A stretch of 10,561 bases of DNA, taken from contig CALVIJ010000025.1 in NCBI GenBank assembly GCA_944329505.1, forward strand, positions 1 through 10,561, written 5' to 3'. This document shows, in pieces, positions 1 to 6,305 of the stretch. Made by a program: the position numbers and the translations under genes. Each line of letters opens with the position of its first letter. Within the stretch, counting starts at the first letter, position 1. Below the pieces are notes generated by a model that made no database searches, had not been told where the DNA came from, and saw only the letters and a program-made list of their open reading frames with translations. This stretch comes from an uncultured Bacilli bacterium. Its GTDB lineage: Bacteria; Bacillota_I; Bacilli_A; RF39; UBA660.

Positions 1-543
1 TACATTTACTCATTTGCTGGAATGTATCCAAAAGATGATCCAGAAATCATTATATATGCCGCCATTAAACAACCAAATGTCGGTTCATCTAGTACTTTAA
101 GTACTTCAATAAATACATTAATGCAGAATATTGCTAAATATAGAAATATGTTTGAAGAAGAAACAAGTAATAACAGTAGTGTAACCTCATTAACTTTAGA
201 TTCTTACATTAATCAAAAAGTTACTGATGTTAAAGCCATTATGGACCAAAATCATATCACTACCACAGTCATTGGTAATGGTGATAAAGTTATCAGCCAA
301 TATCCAAACAAAGGAGAAACTGTTTTATCTTATGATAGAGTATTCTTAATTACCAATGGTAGTGCTGGAACTATGCCTGACTTAACTGGTTATACGAGGT
401 CTGAAGCAATTTATCTAATGAAAACACTAGGTTTTGATTATGAATTAGAAGGATATGGTTATGTTACTGCTCAAAGTATTAAAGCTGGCGAGGTCGTTGG
501 TGGTAACACCGTTAAAATAACTTTGAATGAAAAGCAGACATAA
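1..543 (+). CDS. Class B penicillin-binding protein, C-terminal part with two PASTA domains (5' partial)
   Basis: This is the 3' end of a gene entering from the left edge; the frame is open from base 1, so the ATG at 22 is internal. The first ~25 residues (YIYSFAGMYPKDDPEIIIYA) resemble the end of a PBP transpeptidase domain, in the block usually seen as 'F.GfaPadnPk'. A linker of about 45 residues follows, then two PASTA-like repeats: roughly residues 66-118 and 121-178 of the 180 visible, each with alternating helix and strand and an 'N.G..V..q.P..G..v' type core. PASTA domains bind muropeptides or unlinked peptidoglycan in PBP2x-, FtsI- and SpoVD-type enzymes, which crosslink septal or spore wall at the outer membrane face. 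The catalytic SxxK, SxN and KTG motifs lie outside the window, so PBP2x-like and SpoVD-like cannot be separated. A weak hairpin follows the stop. Confidence 0.85.
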   Translation, partial: YIYSFAGMYPKDDPEIIIYAAIKQPNVGSSSTLSTSINTLMQNIAKYRNMFEEETSNNSSVTSLTLDSYINQKVTDVKAIMDQNHITTTVIGNGDKVISQYPNKGETVLSYDRVFLITNGSAGTMPDLTGYTRSEAIYLMKTLGFDYELEGYGYVTAQSIKAGEVVGGNTVKITLNEKQT

Positions 544-571
544 CGGAACCACAATCCGTGATGTACACTAT

Positions 572-598
572 AAAAGGAGAATTTATTTTTCCTTTTTT
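572..598 (+). terminator. Weak AT-rich terminator after the PBP gene
   Basis: AAAAGGA (572-578) pairs with TCCTTTT (590-596) and runs into further T residues, about 30 bases after the PBP stop. The stem has only two G-C pairs, so efficiency is doubtful. A 5-bp hairpin (ACGGA 543-547 with TCCGT 555-559) sits just before it. Confidence 0.4.
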
Positions 599-607
599 CA
601 TTTTCTA

Positions 608-728
608 AAAGGAATTAAGGAACAAACGATTGAAATAGCTAAAAATATACTAAAAAAAGGTTAGCATTAAAGATATTTCCGAAATGACATGTCTAACTTA
701 GCAAGAACTTCAAAATCAAAAAAACTAA
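608..728 (+). pseudogene. Decayed C-terminal tail of an Rpn/PD-(D/E)XK nuclease-family protein
   Basis: Reading from 608 gives KGIKEQTIEIAKNILKKG and then a stop at 662. Shifting frame at 660 gives VSIKDISEMTCLT, a stop at 699, then QELQNQKN and a final stop at 726. Joined, this aligns with the C-terminus of the intact Rpn-family protein encoded at 6306-7292, which reads NKKAIEIAQNMLKSGMDVSEIS and continues KFTGLSKNEIKKL. The remnant therefore carries at least one frameshift (near 660) and one in-frame stop (699), and everything upstream of the tail is gone. It lies between the PBP terminator and the left end of the ISL3 remnant, which abuts it. The homology call rests on about 35 aligned residues but keeps order and spacing, so I consider it fairly secure. 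Confidence 0.75.
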
Positions 729-760
729 AAAAGCAAATTTATTTTGGTTCTATAATAAAT

Positions 761-797
761 AGTGTTGGTGAGTAAAATTTCACCGACACTGTTTTTA
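761..797 (+). terminator. Hairpin with T-run inside the left end of the ISL3 element
   Basis: AGTGTTGGTGA (761-771) pairs with TCACCGACACT (780-790), 11 bp with one G-T pair and an 8-base loop, followed by GTTTTTA. The left arm is itself part of the terminal inverted repeat. It would stop transcription entering the element from the PBP side, a common feature of IS ends. Confidence 0.55.
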
Positions 798-897
798 TAT
801 AAAAAACGAGTCACTAACCAGAAACTCATGATAAATATTAATTGGATAAATATCGAAAGGATCTGATTAAAAGACTCATACTGATTATATCAAAATA

Positions 898-1595
898 ATG
901 TTAAATATTAAAAATGATAATGTTTATTTTTATGAAAATTGTTTAGAAATTGTTAATATTAATGGTAAAGATACTAAAGTTTTTAATGCTTTTCTTACTT
1001 ATGCCCCAGAATACTGTCCTAAATGTGGATGCATTAATAAAGAACATAATGCTATTTTAATTCCCGATAGATTTCATATTGACCTACAAGTTAGAGATGC
1101 TTTAGATAATACCAGAAAAAAACTATGTATTAAATCTAATCCTAATTATAGAAAACTTAAAAAATACTGGAAATTGATACTTAAAAATGAAGATAAACTT
1201 TCTGATAAAAAGAAATATTCTAAATGCTTTAAAAAAGAAGTTTCACATATTGATATTGTAACTTATTTGATTAATACAGATGAAGAATTTTATAATACTT
1301 ATCAAGGTATTATAAAAGCTATTGATACTAGAGATAAAGACAAGTTTTTAAACATTATCCATCACCACAATAAAACATTTCTAAATATATGAAAAAAAGT
1401 CTAAGAATCTTTAGAAACATGGAAAACTATATTGTTAATGCTTTTGACTATGAATATTCTAATGGCAGAACTGAAGGTATGAATAATCTTATCAAGCAAA
1501 TCAAACATATTGCTTGTGGTTATAGAAAATCTAAGCATTTAAAAGCTAGAGTTATGCTTATTAAAGGCTTACTTAATCCAATTAAAGCATACTAA
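898..1595 (+). pseudogene. ISL3-family transposase, internally deleted and frameshifted
   Basis: The N-terminus (MLNIKNDNVYFYENCLEI) and the Cys cluster PEYCPKCGC are typical of the ISL3 zinc-binding head. After only ~51 codons the sequence jumps to IPDRFHIDLQVRDALDNTRK, the DRFH block that in intact ISL3 transposases lies well inside the catalytic domain. Roughly 150-200 residues, including the first catalytic Asp, are therefore absent, with the junction near base 1050. A second lesion at about 1380-1392 ends the first frame at TGA 1390-1392. The rest (SKYMKKSLRIFRN, then the YSNGRTEGMNNLIKQIK block and GYRKSKHLKAR) continues in the next frame to TAA at 1595. In-frame codons extend back to 871 (THTDYIKI) without a start, so the original start may be lost. 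No active enzyme is expected. Confidence 0.85.
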
Positions 1596-1620
1596 AAGAA
1601 GGTCAATTTTTGACCCTCTT
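1596..1620 (+). terminator. Hairpin after the ISL3 transposase remnant
   Basis: AAGA-A-GGTCA (1596-1605) faces TGACC-C-TCTT (1611-1620) with one internal mismatch and an ATTTT loop, directly after the transposase stop. The T-run afterwards is poor, so its strength is uncertain. The following stretch to 1797 holds only the right IS end and AT-rich DNA. Confidence 0.35.
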
Positions 1621-1797
1621 GGCTAGTTCATTTATCACTAGTTTTTGATTCCACCAACACTACTTGACATTGAACCAATAATTAAATGAAACTAATCACT
1701 TAAATCTACTATTAATTAAATTATTCTAAACAATTTTTTTCATAAATTAAATTTCACAGTTTTTCAAAAATATATTTTATTATACTTATATATTAAC

Positions 1798-2994
1798 TTA
1801 TATAATTTCCTCTTTAATATTTGGATTTTTAAGTGCTTCTATTAATTTATCAATTTCTTCTTTTGAATTATAGAAATATAAACTAATTCTACAAGTGTTT
1901 TTGATATGAATTTCATCTTTAAGTATTTTAGCACAATGATTTCCAGCTCTTGTACATATATTAAACTTATCTAAATAAATAGATAAATCTTGTGGAAAAA
2001 TACCGTCATAATTAATTGTTACAATTCCACTTTGACTATGCGCATTATAAATTGTAACCTGTGGAATTTCCTTTAATCTATCAACCAAATATTTTTTTAA
2101 TTCTATCTCATATTTATGAATATTATCAAAACCAATATCCATTAAATATTTAATAATATAACCAAAACCAATAACTCCTGCAATATTAGGCGTTCCGGCT
2201 TCTAATCTATCAGGCATCGTCTTATAAATTCGTGTGCCATCAGTACTAAAATCCGCATTCATTCCACCGCCAAATATAATTGGCTCTATATCGTTTAATA
2301 ATTCTTCTTTACCAAATAAAACTCCAACCCCTGTTGGTCCACACATTTTATGAGCTGAAAAAGCTAAAAAATCAATATCTAAATCCTGAACATCTACTTT
2401 TAAATGTGGTACACTTTGCGCTCCATCAACTAAAACAAGTATTCCTTTACTATTATGAGCCAATTTAATAATTTCCTTAATTGGTCTTACGTCACCAACA
2501 ACATTACTAACATGGGCAATCGAAATAACTTTCGTTTTTGGTGTAATTGCCTTTTCAACATTCTCTATCAAAACCTCATGATTTTCATCTAAAGGAATAT
2601 AACTAATTTTTAATTTTAACCTATCAGCAAGTTCAAACCATGGAAGCAAATTGGAAGCATGCTCACTTTTTGTAAGTAATACTTCATCACCTTCAGTCAA
2701 ATGATTAGCAAAATAACCAAACACTATTTTATTAATTGAATCTGTAGTACCACTAGTAAAAGCAATCTCAGATGCCTTTCTAGCATTAATCATATCCTTA
2801 ACTAAATATCTCGTCTCCTCATACTTTTGACTAGCCTTAATACTTAAAGCATAATCGCCTCTATGAGCATTAGAACTATAATTATCATAATAATCACTAA
2901 TAGCTTCACCTAAAAGTTTTGGCTTTAAAGTTGTTGCTCCATTATCAAAATAAATAATTCCTGTATTCAATAAATTGAAATCCTCACGATGCAT
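1798..2994 (-). CDS. sufS: Cysteine desulfurase SufS (PLP-dependent)
   Basis: A 398-residue class V aminotransferase fold enzyme, close to the usual ~405. It removes sulfur from L-cysteine as an enzyme-bound persulfide for Fe-S cluster assembly. Visible hallmarks are FDNGATTLKP at the N-terminus, the cofactor-stacking His112 in SEHASN, Asp190 and Gln193 in LVDGAQS, the Schiff-base Lys216 in SAHKMCGPTG, and the catalytic Cys354 in TRAGNHCAK. The motif is RxGNHC rather than the usual RxGHHC. Group II (SufS) rather than IscS or NifS follows from this motif and from the neighbours sufC and sufD. The start is fixed by GGAGGTGA placed just upstream, overlapping the sufD stop with 4 bases between genes. 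The usual next genes sufU (sulfur acceptor) and sufB are missing here; downstream is the dead ISL3 element. Confidence 0.95.
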   Translation of the reverse strand: MHREDFNLLNTGIIYFDNGATTLKPKLLGEAISDYYDNYSSNAHRGDYALSIKASQKYEETRYLVKDMINARKASEIAFTSGTTDSINKIVFGYFANHLTEGDEVLLTKSEHASNLLPWFELADRLKLKISYIPLDENHEVLIENVEKAITPKTKVISIAHVSNVVGDVRPIKEIIKLAHNSKGILVLVDGAQSVPHLKVDVQDLDIDFLAFSAHKMCGPTGVGVLFGKEELLNDIEPIIFGGGMNADFSTDGTRIYKTMPDRLEAGTPNIAGVIGFGYIIKYLMDIGFDNIHKYEIELKKYLVDRLKEIPQVTIYNAHSQSGIVTINYDGIFPQDLSIYLDKFNICTRAGNHCAKILKDEIHIKNTCRISLYFYNSKEEIDKLIEALKNPNIKEEII

Positions 2995-2998
2995 ATTA

Positions 2999-3787
2999 TC
3001 ACCTCCAATACTTATTAATAATTTCTTCTAAAGTTTCTTTATAATAAGTAATTCCTTTTAAAAGAAAACCTTTAGTAAGTAAATTTTCGGATGCTTTTTT
3101 AGAAATGCCTCTACTCATCAAATAAAATATCTCATCAGAAGAAAAAGTACCAATAAGTGCACTATGATTAGCCATCACATCTTCTTCATCAATAAACAAA
3201 TTAGGTTTTATAATACAATTATTCTCTGTCATATTAATAATTCTACCTTTTTGATTAATATCACATCCAGTAATTCCATTAGATACAAATCCCGAAACAT
3301 TGAATTCCAAAACTCCATCTAAAATATTAACCCCATTATTTACTATGTTACTAATAGTATCTTTCGCATTATGATAAACTAAAAAATTATACTTTTCTTG
3401 ATTTTTACTAATGGTCTTTAAATTAGAATCAACCTTAGCTCTTTCACCATTTAAATTAATAACTGTCATTTCCTTAATATCTCTACCGTCATTAATTTTT
3501 TCTATATTTAAATAACTATCTTCTTCTAAATAATATTTATATTGAAACTTATATTCACCATCATGTTTATATTCATAAATGTTTGCTTTAACACCTTTTA
3601 AAACATTAATATAAAAATCTAATTTAATATCTACTTTACTTACATCAATAACAATATCCGTATCTTCTAAAACCTTTACTTTAACACTCTGAACGTTAAA
3701 AAATTTACTTGCTTCACCGACACTTATTTCTATATTACCACTATTTTCTATCTTAATTTCATCATTATAAACTGTAATCTTATTCAT
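2999..3787 (-). CDS. sufD: SufD-family Fe-S cluster scaffold protein (short form)
   Basis: A 262-residue protein with the SufB/SufD beta-helix C-terminus: IIKPNLFIDEEDVMANHSAL (about 193-211), then FYLMSRGISKKAS and LLTKGFL. His208 aligns with the conserved SufD His (E. coli His360, in a CSH context), which is implicated with SufB in cluster assembly. The rest is Lys-, Asp- and Asn-rich beta-strand. It is much shorter than classical SufD (~420-440), having lost most of the N-terminal helical part. I chose the ATG at 3787, not the upstream in-frame ATG at 3826, because the former overlaps the end of sufC by 8 bases (ATGAATAA), a typical coupled start, and gives a proper N-terminus MNKITVYN. 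The partner SufB is not encoded nearby. A short SufB-like protein acting as the only scaffold is a less likely alternative. Confidence 0.85.
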   Translation of the reverse strand: MNKITVYNDEIKIENSGNIEISVGEASKFFNVQSVKVKVLEDTDIVIDVSKVDIKLDFYINVLKGVKANIYEYKHDGEYKFQYKYYLEEDSYLNIEKINDGRDIKEMTVINLNGERAKVDSNLKTISKNQEKYNFLVYHNAKDTISNIVNNGVNILDGVLEFNVSGFVSNGITGCDINQKGRIINMTENNCIIKPNLFIDEEDVMANHSALIGTFSSDEIFYLMSRGISKKASENLLTKGFLLKGITYYKETLEEIINKYWR

Positions 3788-4529
3788 TATCCATACCCAC
3801 CAATTTATCATAACCTTGCTTTTCAATCTTTAAAGCAAGTTCACTGTCACCACTTAAAACAATCTTACCATCTTTCATAATATGAATAAAATCTGGCTTG
3901 ATATAATCAAGTAATCTTTGATAATGTGTCACAAGTAAAATAGCCGGTTTTCTTTCATTATAATAATCCATAACGCTTTCCCCAACTAATTTTAAACTGT
4001 CAACATCCAAACCTGAATCAATTTCATCTAAAAGTACTACATCAGGTTTTAAAATATTCATTTGTAAAATTTCGTTTTTCTTTCTCTCTCCCCCAGAAAA
4101 GCCATCATTAATACCCCTAAGAATCATATCAGAGTCCATATGTAATTTTTCAGTATACTTATCAACTTCTCTAATAAATGGAAGTAATTTAAATTTATCT
4201 CCTTCTTTAGCTCGTAATGCACTTCTTAAAAAATCCGCATTAGTCACACCCTCAATCGCAAGTGGCATCTGCATTCCTAAAAAGATACCTGCTTTAGCCC
4301 TTTCATTTACTGGGATATCATTAATAGCCTTACCATTATAAGAAATTGTTCCTTTGATAATCTTATAATTAGGATCACCCATAATTACTTTAGTTAAAGT
4401 AGATTTACCAGTCCCATTCGGACCCATAATCGCATGAATTTCTCCAGATTTTATCTCTAAATTAAAATCCTTTAAAATTGTTTTACCAGCTACTTCCACA
4501 GTCAAATTATCTATATTTAAAATATTCAT
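3780..4529 (-). CDS. sufC: SufC, ABC-type ATPase of the SUF Fe-S assembly machine
   Basis: A 249-residue ABC ATPase of standard SufC length, without membrane segments. It binds SufB/SufD and drives conformational change for cluster building in the cytoplasm. Motifs in order: Walker A GPNGTGKST (36-44), Q-loop in FLGMQMP (Gln87), signature FSGGERKKNE (144-153), Walker B VVLLDEIDSGLD (164-175) and H-loop His202 in VTHYQR. The signature with GERKKNE and the EIDSGLDVDSL block are specific to SufC. It is first gene of the cluster, with GAGGTGAT placed 6-8 bases before the ATG. The stop overlaps the sufD start, so translation is probably coupled. A TATAAT stands immediately before the ribosome site, too close for a comfortable promoter, so the true start of transcription is unclear. 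Confidence 0.96.
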   Translation of the reverse strand: MNILNIDNLTVEVAGKTILKDFNLEIKSGEIHAIMGPNGTGKSTLTKVIMGDPNYKIIKGTISYNGKAINDIPVNERAKAGIFLGMQMPLAIEGVTNADFLRSALRAKEGDKFKLLPFIREVDKYTEKLHMDSDMILRGINDGFSGGERKKNEILQMNILKPDVVLLDEIDSGLDVDSLKLVGESVMDYYNERKPAILLVTHYQRLLDYIKPDFIHIMKDGKIVLSGDSELALKIEKQGYDKLVGMDNE

Positions 4530-4632
4530 ATTTAATCACCTCATTATATTTTAACATTTTTTCACATCTTTTTGTATAAAAATACTAAAATTAACCAATA
4601 ATATATTAGAATATTTCGCAGATATTCACATT

Positions 4633-4653
4633 AAAAGAGTTTACTCTTTTTTT
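4633..4653. other. Perfect short palindrome between divergent sufC and hit
   Basis: AAAAGAG (4633-4639), TTTA loop, CTCTTTT (4644-4650) and further T residues. It sits in the 156-base divergent gap. It looks like a small terminator, but no gene ends here, so an operator or a barrier against minus-to-plus read-through are alternatives. Confidence 0.4.
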
Positions 4654-4669
4654 CTTTATATGATAAAAT
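4640..4669 (+). promoter_or_regulatory. Possible sigma-A promoter for the HIT gene
   Basis: TTTACT (4640-4645) and TAAAAT (4664-4669) are 18 bases apart and would start transcription near 4676, leaving only about a 10-base leader before the ATG at 4686. It overlaps the AAAAGAG palindrome. In DNA this AT-rich the match is weak evidence. Confidence 0.25.
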
Positions 4670-4685
4670 AATTATGGTGATGAAA

Positions 4686-5051
4686 ATGGATTGCATATTT
4701 TGTAAAATTGTAAATGGAGAAATTCCTTCTTACACACTCTATGAAGATGATATTGTTAAAGTATTTTTGGATGTTAACCCTGATGTAAATGGACACACTT
4801 TAATCATTCCAAAAAAACACTATCAAAATCTATTTGACATCGATAATGATACTCTAATGCATATTATGGATATAGCTAAACAAATAGACAAACTTTTAAA
4901 AGACAAATTACACACTGATGGATTAACTCTAGTTCAAAATAATGGATTAAAACAAGAAGTTAAACACTTTCATCTTCATTTAAAACCACAATACAAAAAT
5001 GAAGAAAAACTTCTCCCAGTAGAAGAAGTATATAACAAAATAAGCGCTTAA
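4686..5051 (+). CDS. hit: HIT-family protein (Hit-like nucleotide hydrolase or transferase)
   Basis: A 121-residue histidine-triad protein of typical length. The N-terminus MDCIFCKIVNGEIP with Cys3 and Cys6 matches the zinc-binding end of the Bacillus Hit group. LDVNPDVNGHTLIIPKKHYQ and LVQNNG follow, and the triad is His94-F-His96-L-His98 in EVKHFHLHLKPQ. Relatives hydrolyse nucleoside phosphoramidates or related adenylated compounds; the native substrate is not known here. The frame also has an ATG at 4674, but I prefer 4686: GGTGATG lies at the right distance before it and the protein then starts with the canonical MDCIFC. It is monocistronic, divergent from sufC, and its last codons form part of a terminator shared with the convergent gene. 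Confidence 0.93.
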   Translation: MDCIFCKIVNGEIPSYTLYEDDIVKVFLDVNPDVNGHTLIIPKKHYQNLFDIDNDTLMHIMDIAKQIDKLLKDKLHTDGLTLVQNNGLKQEVKHFHLHLKPQYKNEEKLLPVEEVYNKISA

Positions 5052-5070
5052 ACGCTTATTTTCTTTTTTT
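5037..5070. terminator. Bidirectional terminator shared by hit and the convergent gene
   Basis: AAAATAAGCG (5037-5046) pairs perfectly with CGCTTATTTT (5053-5062) around a 6-base loop, followed by CTTTTTTT on the plus side. Read on the minus strand, the second arm ends in TTTTG. The hit stop lies in the loop and the opposing gene stops at 5056 inside an arm, so both genes end inside one hairpin. Confidence 0.9.
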
Positions 5071-5871
5071 ACCTTTTTTAGTTGGTTTCTTTTTTACTTT
5101 TGTTTTATTGCCTTTATCATTACTATCACCTAAATTTCCAATAGGTGATGGTGAAAATTCAAATAATTTATTCAATCCTTCCTCAGTAGATACATCTATT
5201 TTAAACCATTTACCATTATTACTATAATAAACTTCAGGATAACCATATTTATTAAGTTCTACTTTTAAATTAGGATTATTTTCAAACTTCACTCTCGTAG
5301 CTTCAAAAAAACCACGATATAAAGGATCTGTATCTTTAGCAATAGCTGTCCTTAAACCTTTTTTTATCGGAAAATTTACATTGTTTTTATTTGTCCTAAG
5401 TAAAGTAGCAAATTCATCATATGTCACCATATATGATTTCATATTTCTTCTAGGATAAAATCTTTTCTCTCCCATAGAATCTACATAATCCTGACACCAC
5501 AAATCATAAGGACGTTTTAAATCAGAACGTGCTACACCATAAAATTCAGAAGTATTCATATCATTAAATTTGGCATCATCTCTAAGTAAAATCCAAGCCG
5601 GATGATTTCTAATAACAAAGTTTCTTTCTTCCTTACTTAATTTTAAAATACTTCCCTTTTCTCTAATTAAATCTACTGCACCTTCACATAAATAAAGTTG
5701 ATGAGTTAATTCTCTACTAGGAATATCATAAAGCTTACCATCTAAATAAACTTTATCTATATGCTTTTCACCATTTTCAAGTAAACTAATTTTTAATAAA
5801 GCTACATCACATTTATCAAATAATGCAAAAACAGCATTCTTCTCTTCCTTACTAAAATTTATCATTTCCAT
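5056..5871 (-). CDS. Uncharacterised 271-residue protein with Lys-rich tail
   Basis: I do not recognise this family. The start at 5871 (MEMINFSKEEKNAVF) is set by GGAGGG placed 5-6 bases upstream; the longer reading from 5925 would run through the promoter. The protein looks soluble: no signal peptide or membrane segment. It opens with an acidic, helical region, has a middle rich in Arg and aromatics (KRPYDLWCQDYVDSMGEKRF about 119-138, FYPRRNMKSYMVTYDEF 138-154) and a beta-like stretch YGYPEVYYSNNGKWFKIDVS (209-228). It ends in a low-complexity basic tail, KVKKKPTKKGKKRK, which suggests contact with nucleic acid or another polyanion. It is monocistronic, with a good sigma-A-like promoter upstream and a shared terminator downstream, so it is probably expressed in growing cells. 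It is a real gene by frame, ribosome site and signals; its function is unknown. Confidence 0.8.
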   Translation of the reverse strand: MEMINFSKEEKNAVFALFDKCDVALLKISLLENGEKHIDKVYLDGKLYDIPSRELTHQLYLCEGAVDLIREKGSILKLSKEERNFVIRNHPAWILLRDDAKFNDMNTSEFYGVARSDLKRPYDLWCQDYVDSMGEKRFYPRRNMKSYMVTYDEFATLLRTNKNNVNFPIKKGLRTAIAKDTDPLYRGFFEATRVKFENNPNLKVELNKYGYPEVYYSNNGKWFKIDVSTEEGLNKLFEFSPSPIGNLGDSNDKGNKTKVKKKPTKKGKKRK

Positions 5872-5896
5872 ATTATCCCTCCAAAACTTAATGCAT

Positions 5897-5925
5897 ATAG
5901 TACACACAAAGTACCAATTTGTCAA
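5897..5925 (-). promoter_or_regulatory. Sigma-A-like promoter for the 271-residue protein gene
   Basis: On the minus strand, TTGACA (5925-5920, a perfect -35) is followed after exactly 17 bases by TACTAT (5902-5897). The predicted start near 5890 leaves a leader of about 20 bases containing GGAGGG before the ATG at 5871. This is the best-formed vegetative promoter in the window. Confidence 0.65.
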
Positions 5926-5942
5926 ATATTTGGGACTTATGC

Positions 5943-5974
5943 CATATTCATTATTTAATCTTCCTCATATCATA
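5943..5974 (+). promoter_or_regulatory. Possible sporulation (sigma-E/K-like) promoter for the CotD-like gene
   Basis: CATATCATA (5966-5974) fits the CATAnnnTA -10 pattern of mother-cell sigma factors. CATATTC (5943-5949), 16 bases upstream, resembles the sigma-E -35 core ATATTT. Transcription would start near 5980, just ahead of the AAGGGGGA ribosome site (5983-5990). There is no good sigma-A match in the same place. The assignment is inference from pattern and gene product. Confidence 0.4.
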
Positions 5975-5996
5975 AATTAGATAAGGGGGAAAGAAA

Positions 5997-6266
5997 ATGT
6001 TTAGAAGAAATTTTGGCTTCGGTAGACCAATGGGAAACTGTTGTGAACCAGAACCAAACTGTCCAATTATGGAACCAGTTATCACTAACTGTATTGAAAA
6101 AGAATTTTGTCATGAGGTAAAACATGTATGCCCAATTCACACTCATGTGATTAACAAACACATTTATAATCACACTTATACTCCTGAATACAGCTGTTCT
6201 GAAGAAAATCAAATCATCAATAATGATCCAGGATGCTGTCATAAATTCAATAACAATGGTTTTTAA
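5997..6266 (+). CDS. Small Cys/His-rich CotD-like spore coat protein
   Basis: An 89-residue protein with nine Cys (15, 16, 22, 32, 38, 45, 67, 80, 81) and seven His, no signal peptide and no membrane segment. The core VKHVCPIHTHVINKHIYNHT (41-60) resembles the inner spore coat protein CotD family, whose centre runs 'v.HiHP.HTt.vn.h.y.H.hyfPHt.S'. Such proteins are made in the mother cell late in sporulation and become crosslinked into the inner coat. The start is supported by AAGGGGGA 6-7 bases upstream; the flanking promoter looks like a sporulation type. It is monocistronic and has a strong terminator that overlaps its last codons. A different metal-binding or disulfide-crosslinked surface protein is possible, since low-complexity Cys/His proteins can resemble one another by composition alone. 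Confidence 0.7.
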   Translation: MFRRNFGFGRPMGNCCEPEPNCPIMEPVITNCIEKEFCHEVKHVCPIHTHVINKHIYNHTYTPEYSCSEENQIINNDPGCCHKFNNNGF

Positions 6267-6280
6267 GCCATTGTTTTTTT
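6252..6280 (+). terminator. Rho-independent terminator of the CotD-like gene
   Basis: AACAATGG (6252-6259) pairs perfectly with CCATTGTT (6268-6275) around an 8-base loop that contains the stop codon, followed by a run of T residues. The last codons (NNNGF) are part of the stem. Confidence 0.9.
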
Positions 6281-6305
6281 CTATAAATAATATTAAAACC
6301 AAGGA

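Larger units (their letters stand above)
744..1678 (+). mobile_element. Degenerate ISL3-family insertion sequence
   Basis: An ISL3-type transposase remnant is framed by inverted ends. The left end (746-770) reads GGTTC, nine bases, then TAGTGTTGGTG. The reverse complement of 1652-1676 reads GGTTC, nine bases, then TAGTGTTGGTG. The ends match at 20 of 25 positions, and a flanking TT/AA extends the match to 744 and 1678. The span is about 935 bp, whereas ISL3 elements are normally around 1.3-1.5 kb; the shortfall agrees with the missing middle of the transposase. No 8-bp target duplication is visible (left flank AATTTATT, right flank TAATTAAA). The element is probably immobile by itself, although its ends might still be moved by a related transposase. 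Confidence 0.8.

Noticed and set aside
898..1595. Programmed frameshift in the ISL3 transposase
   Set aside because: ISL3 transposases are normally a single frame, there is no typical slippery site at 1380-1392, and the gene also lacks part of its catalytic core, so simple decay explains it.
736..1686. Target-site duplication of the ISL3 element
   Set aside because: The 8-base flanks AATTTATT and TAATTAAA do not match as a direct repeat.
1679..1797. Remnant of sufU after sufS
   Set aside because: No frame on the minus strand in this stretch resembles SufU; it is simple AT-rich sequence.
2280..2468. Short plus-strand open frame inside sufS
   Set aside because: Antisense shadow of a well-supported gene, no ribosome site. 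The same holds for 6909-7124 (in the Rpn-family gene), 8333-8575 (in ffh) and 9813-10010 (in the transposase).
5970..6302. 110-codon open frame on the minus strand
   Set aside because: It is the antisense of the CotD-like gene, which has a ribosome site, terminator and family resemblance; the minus frame has no ribosome site and a non-biological composition.
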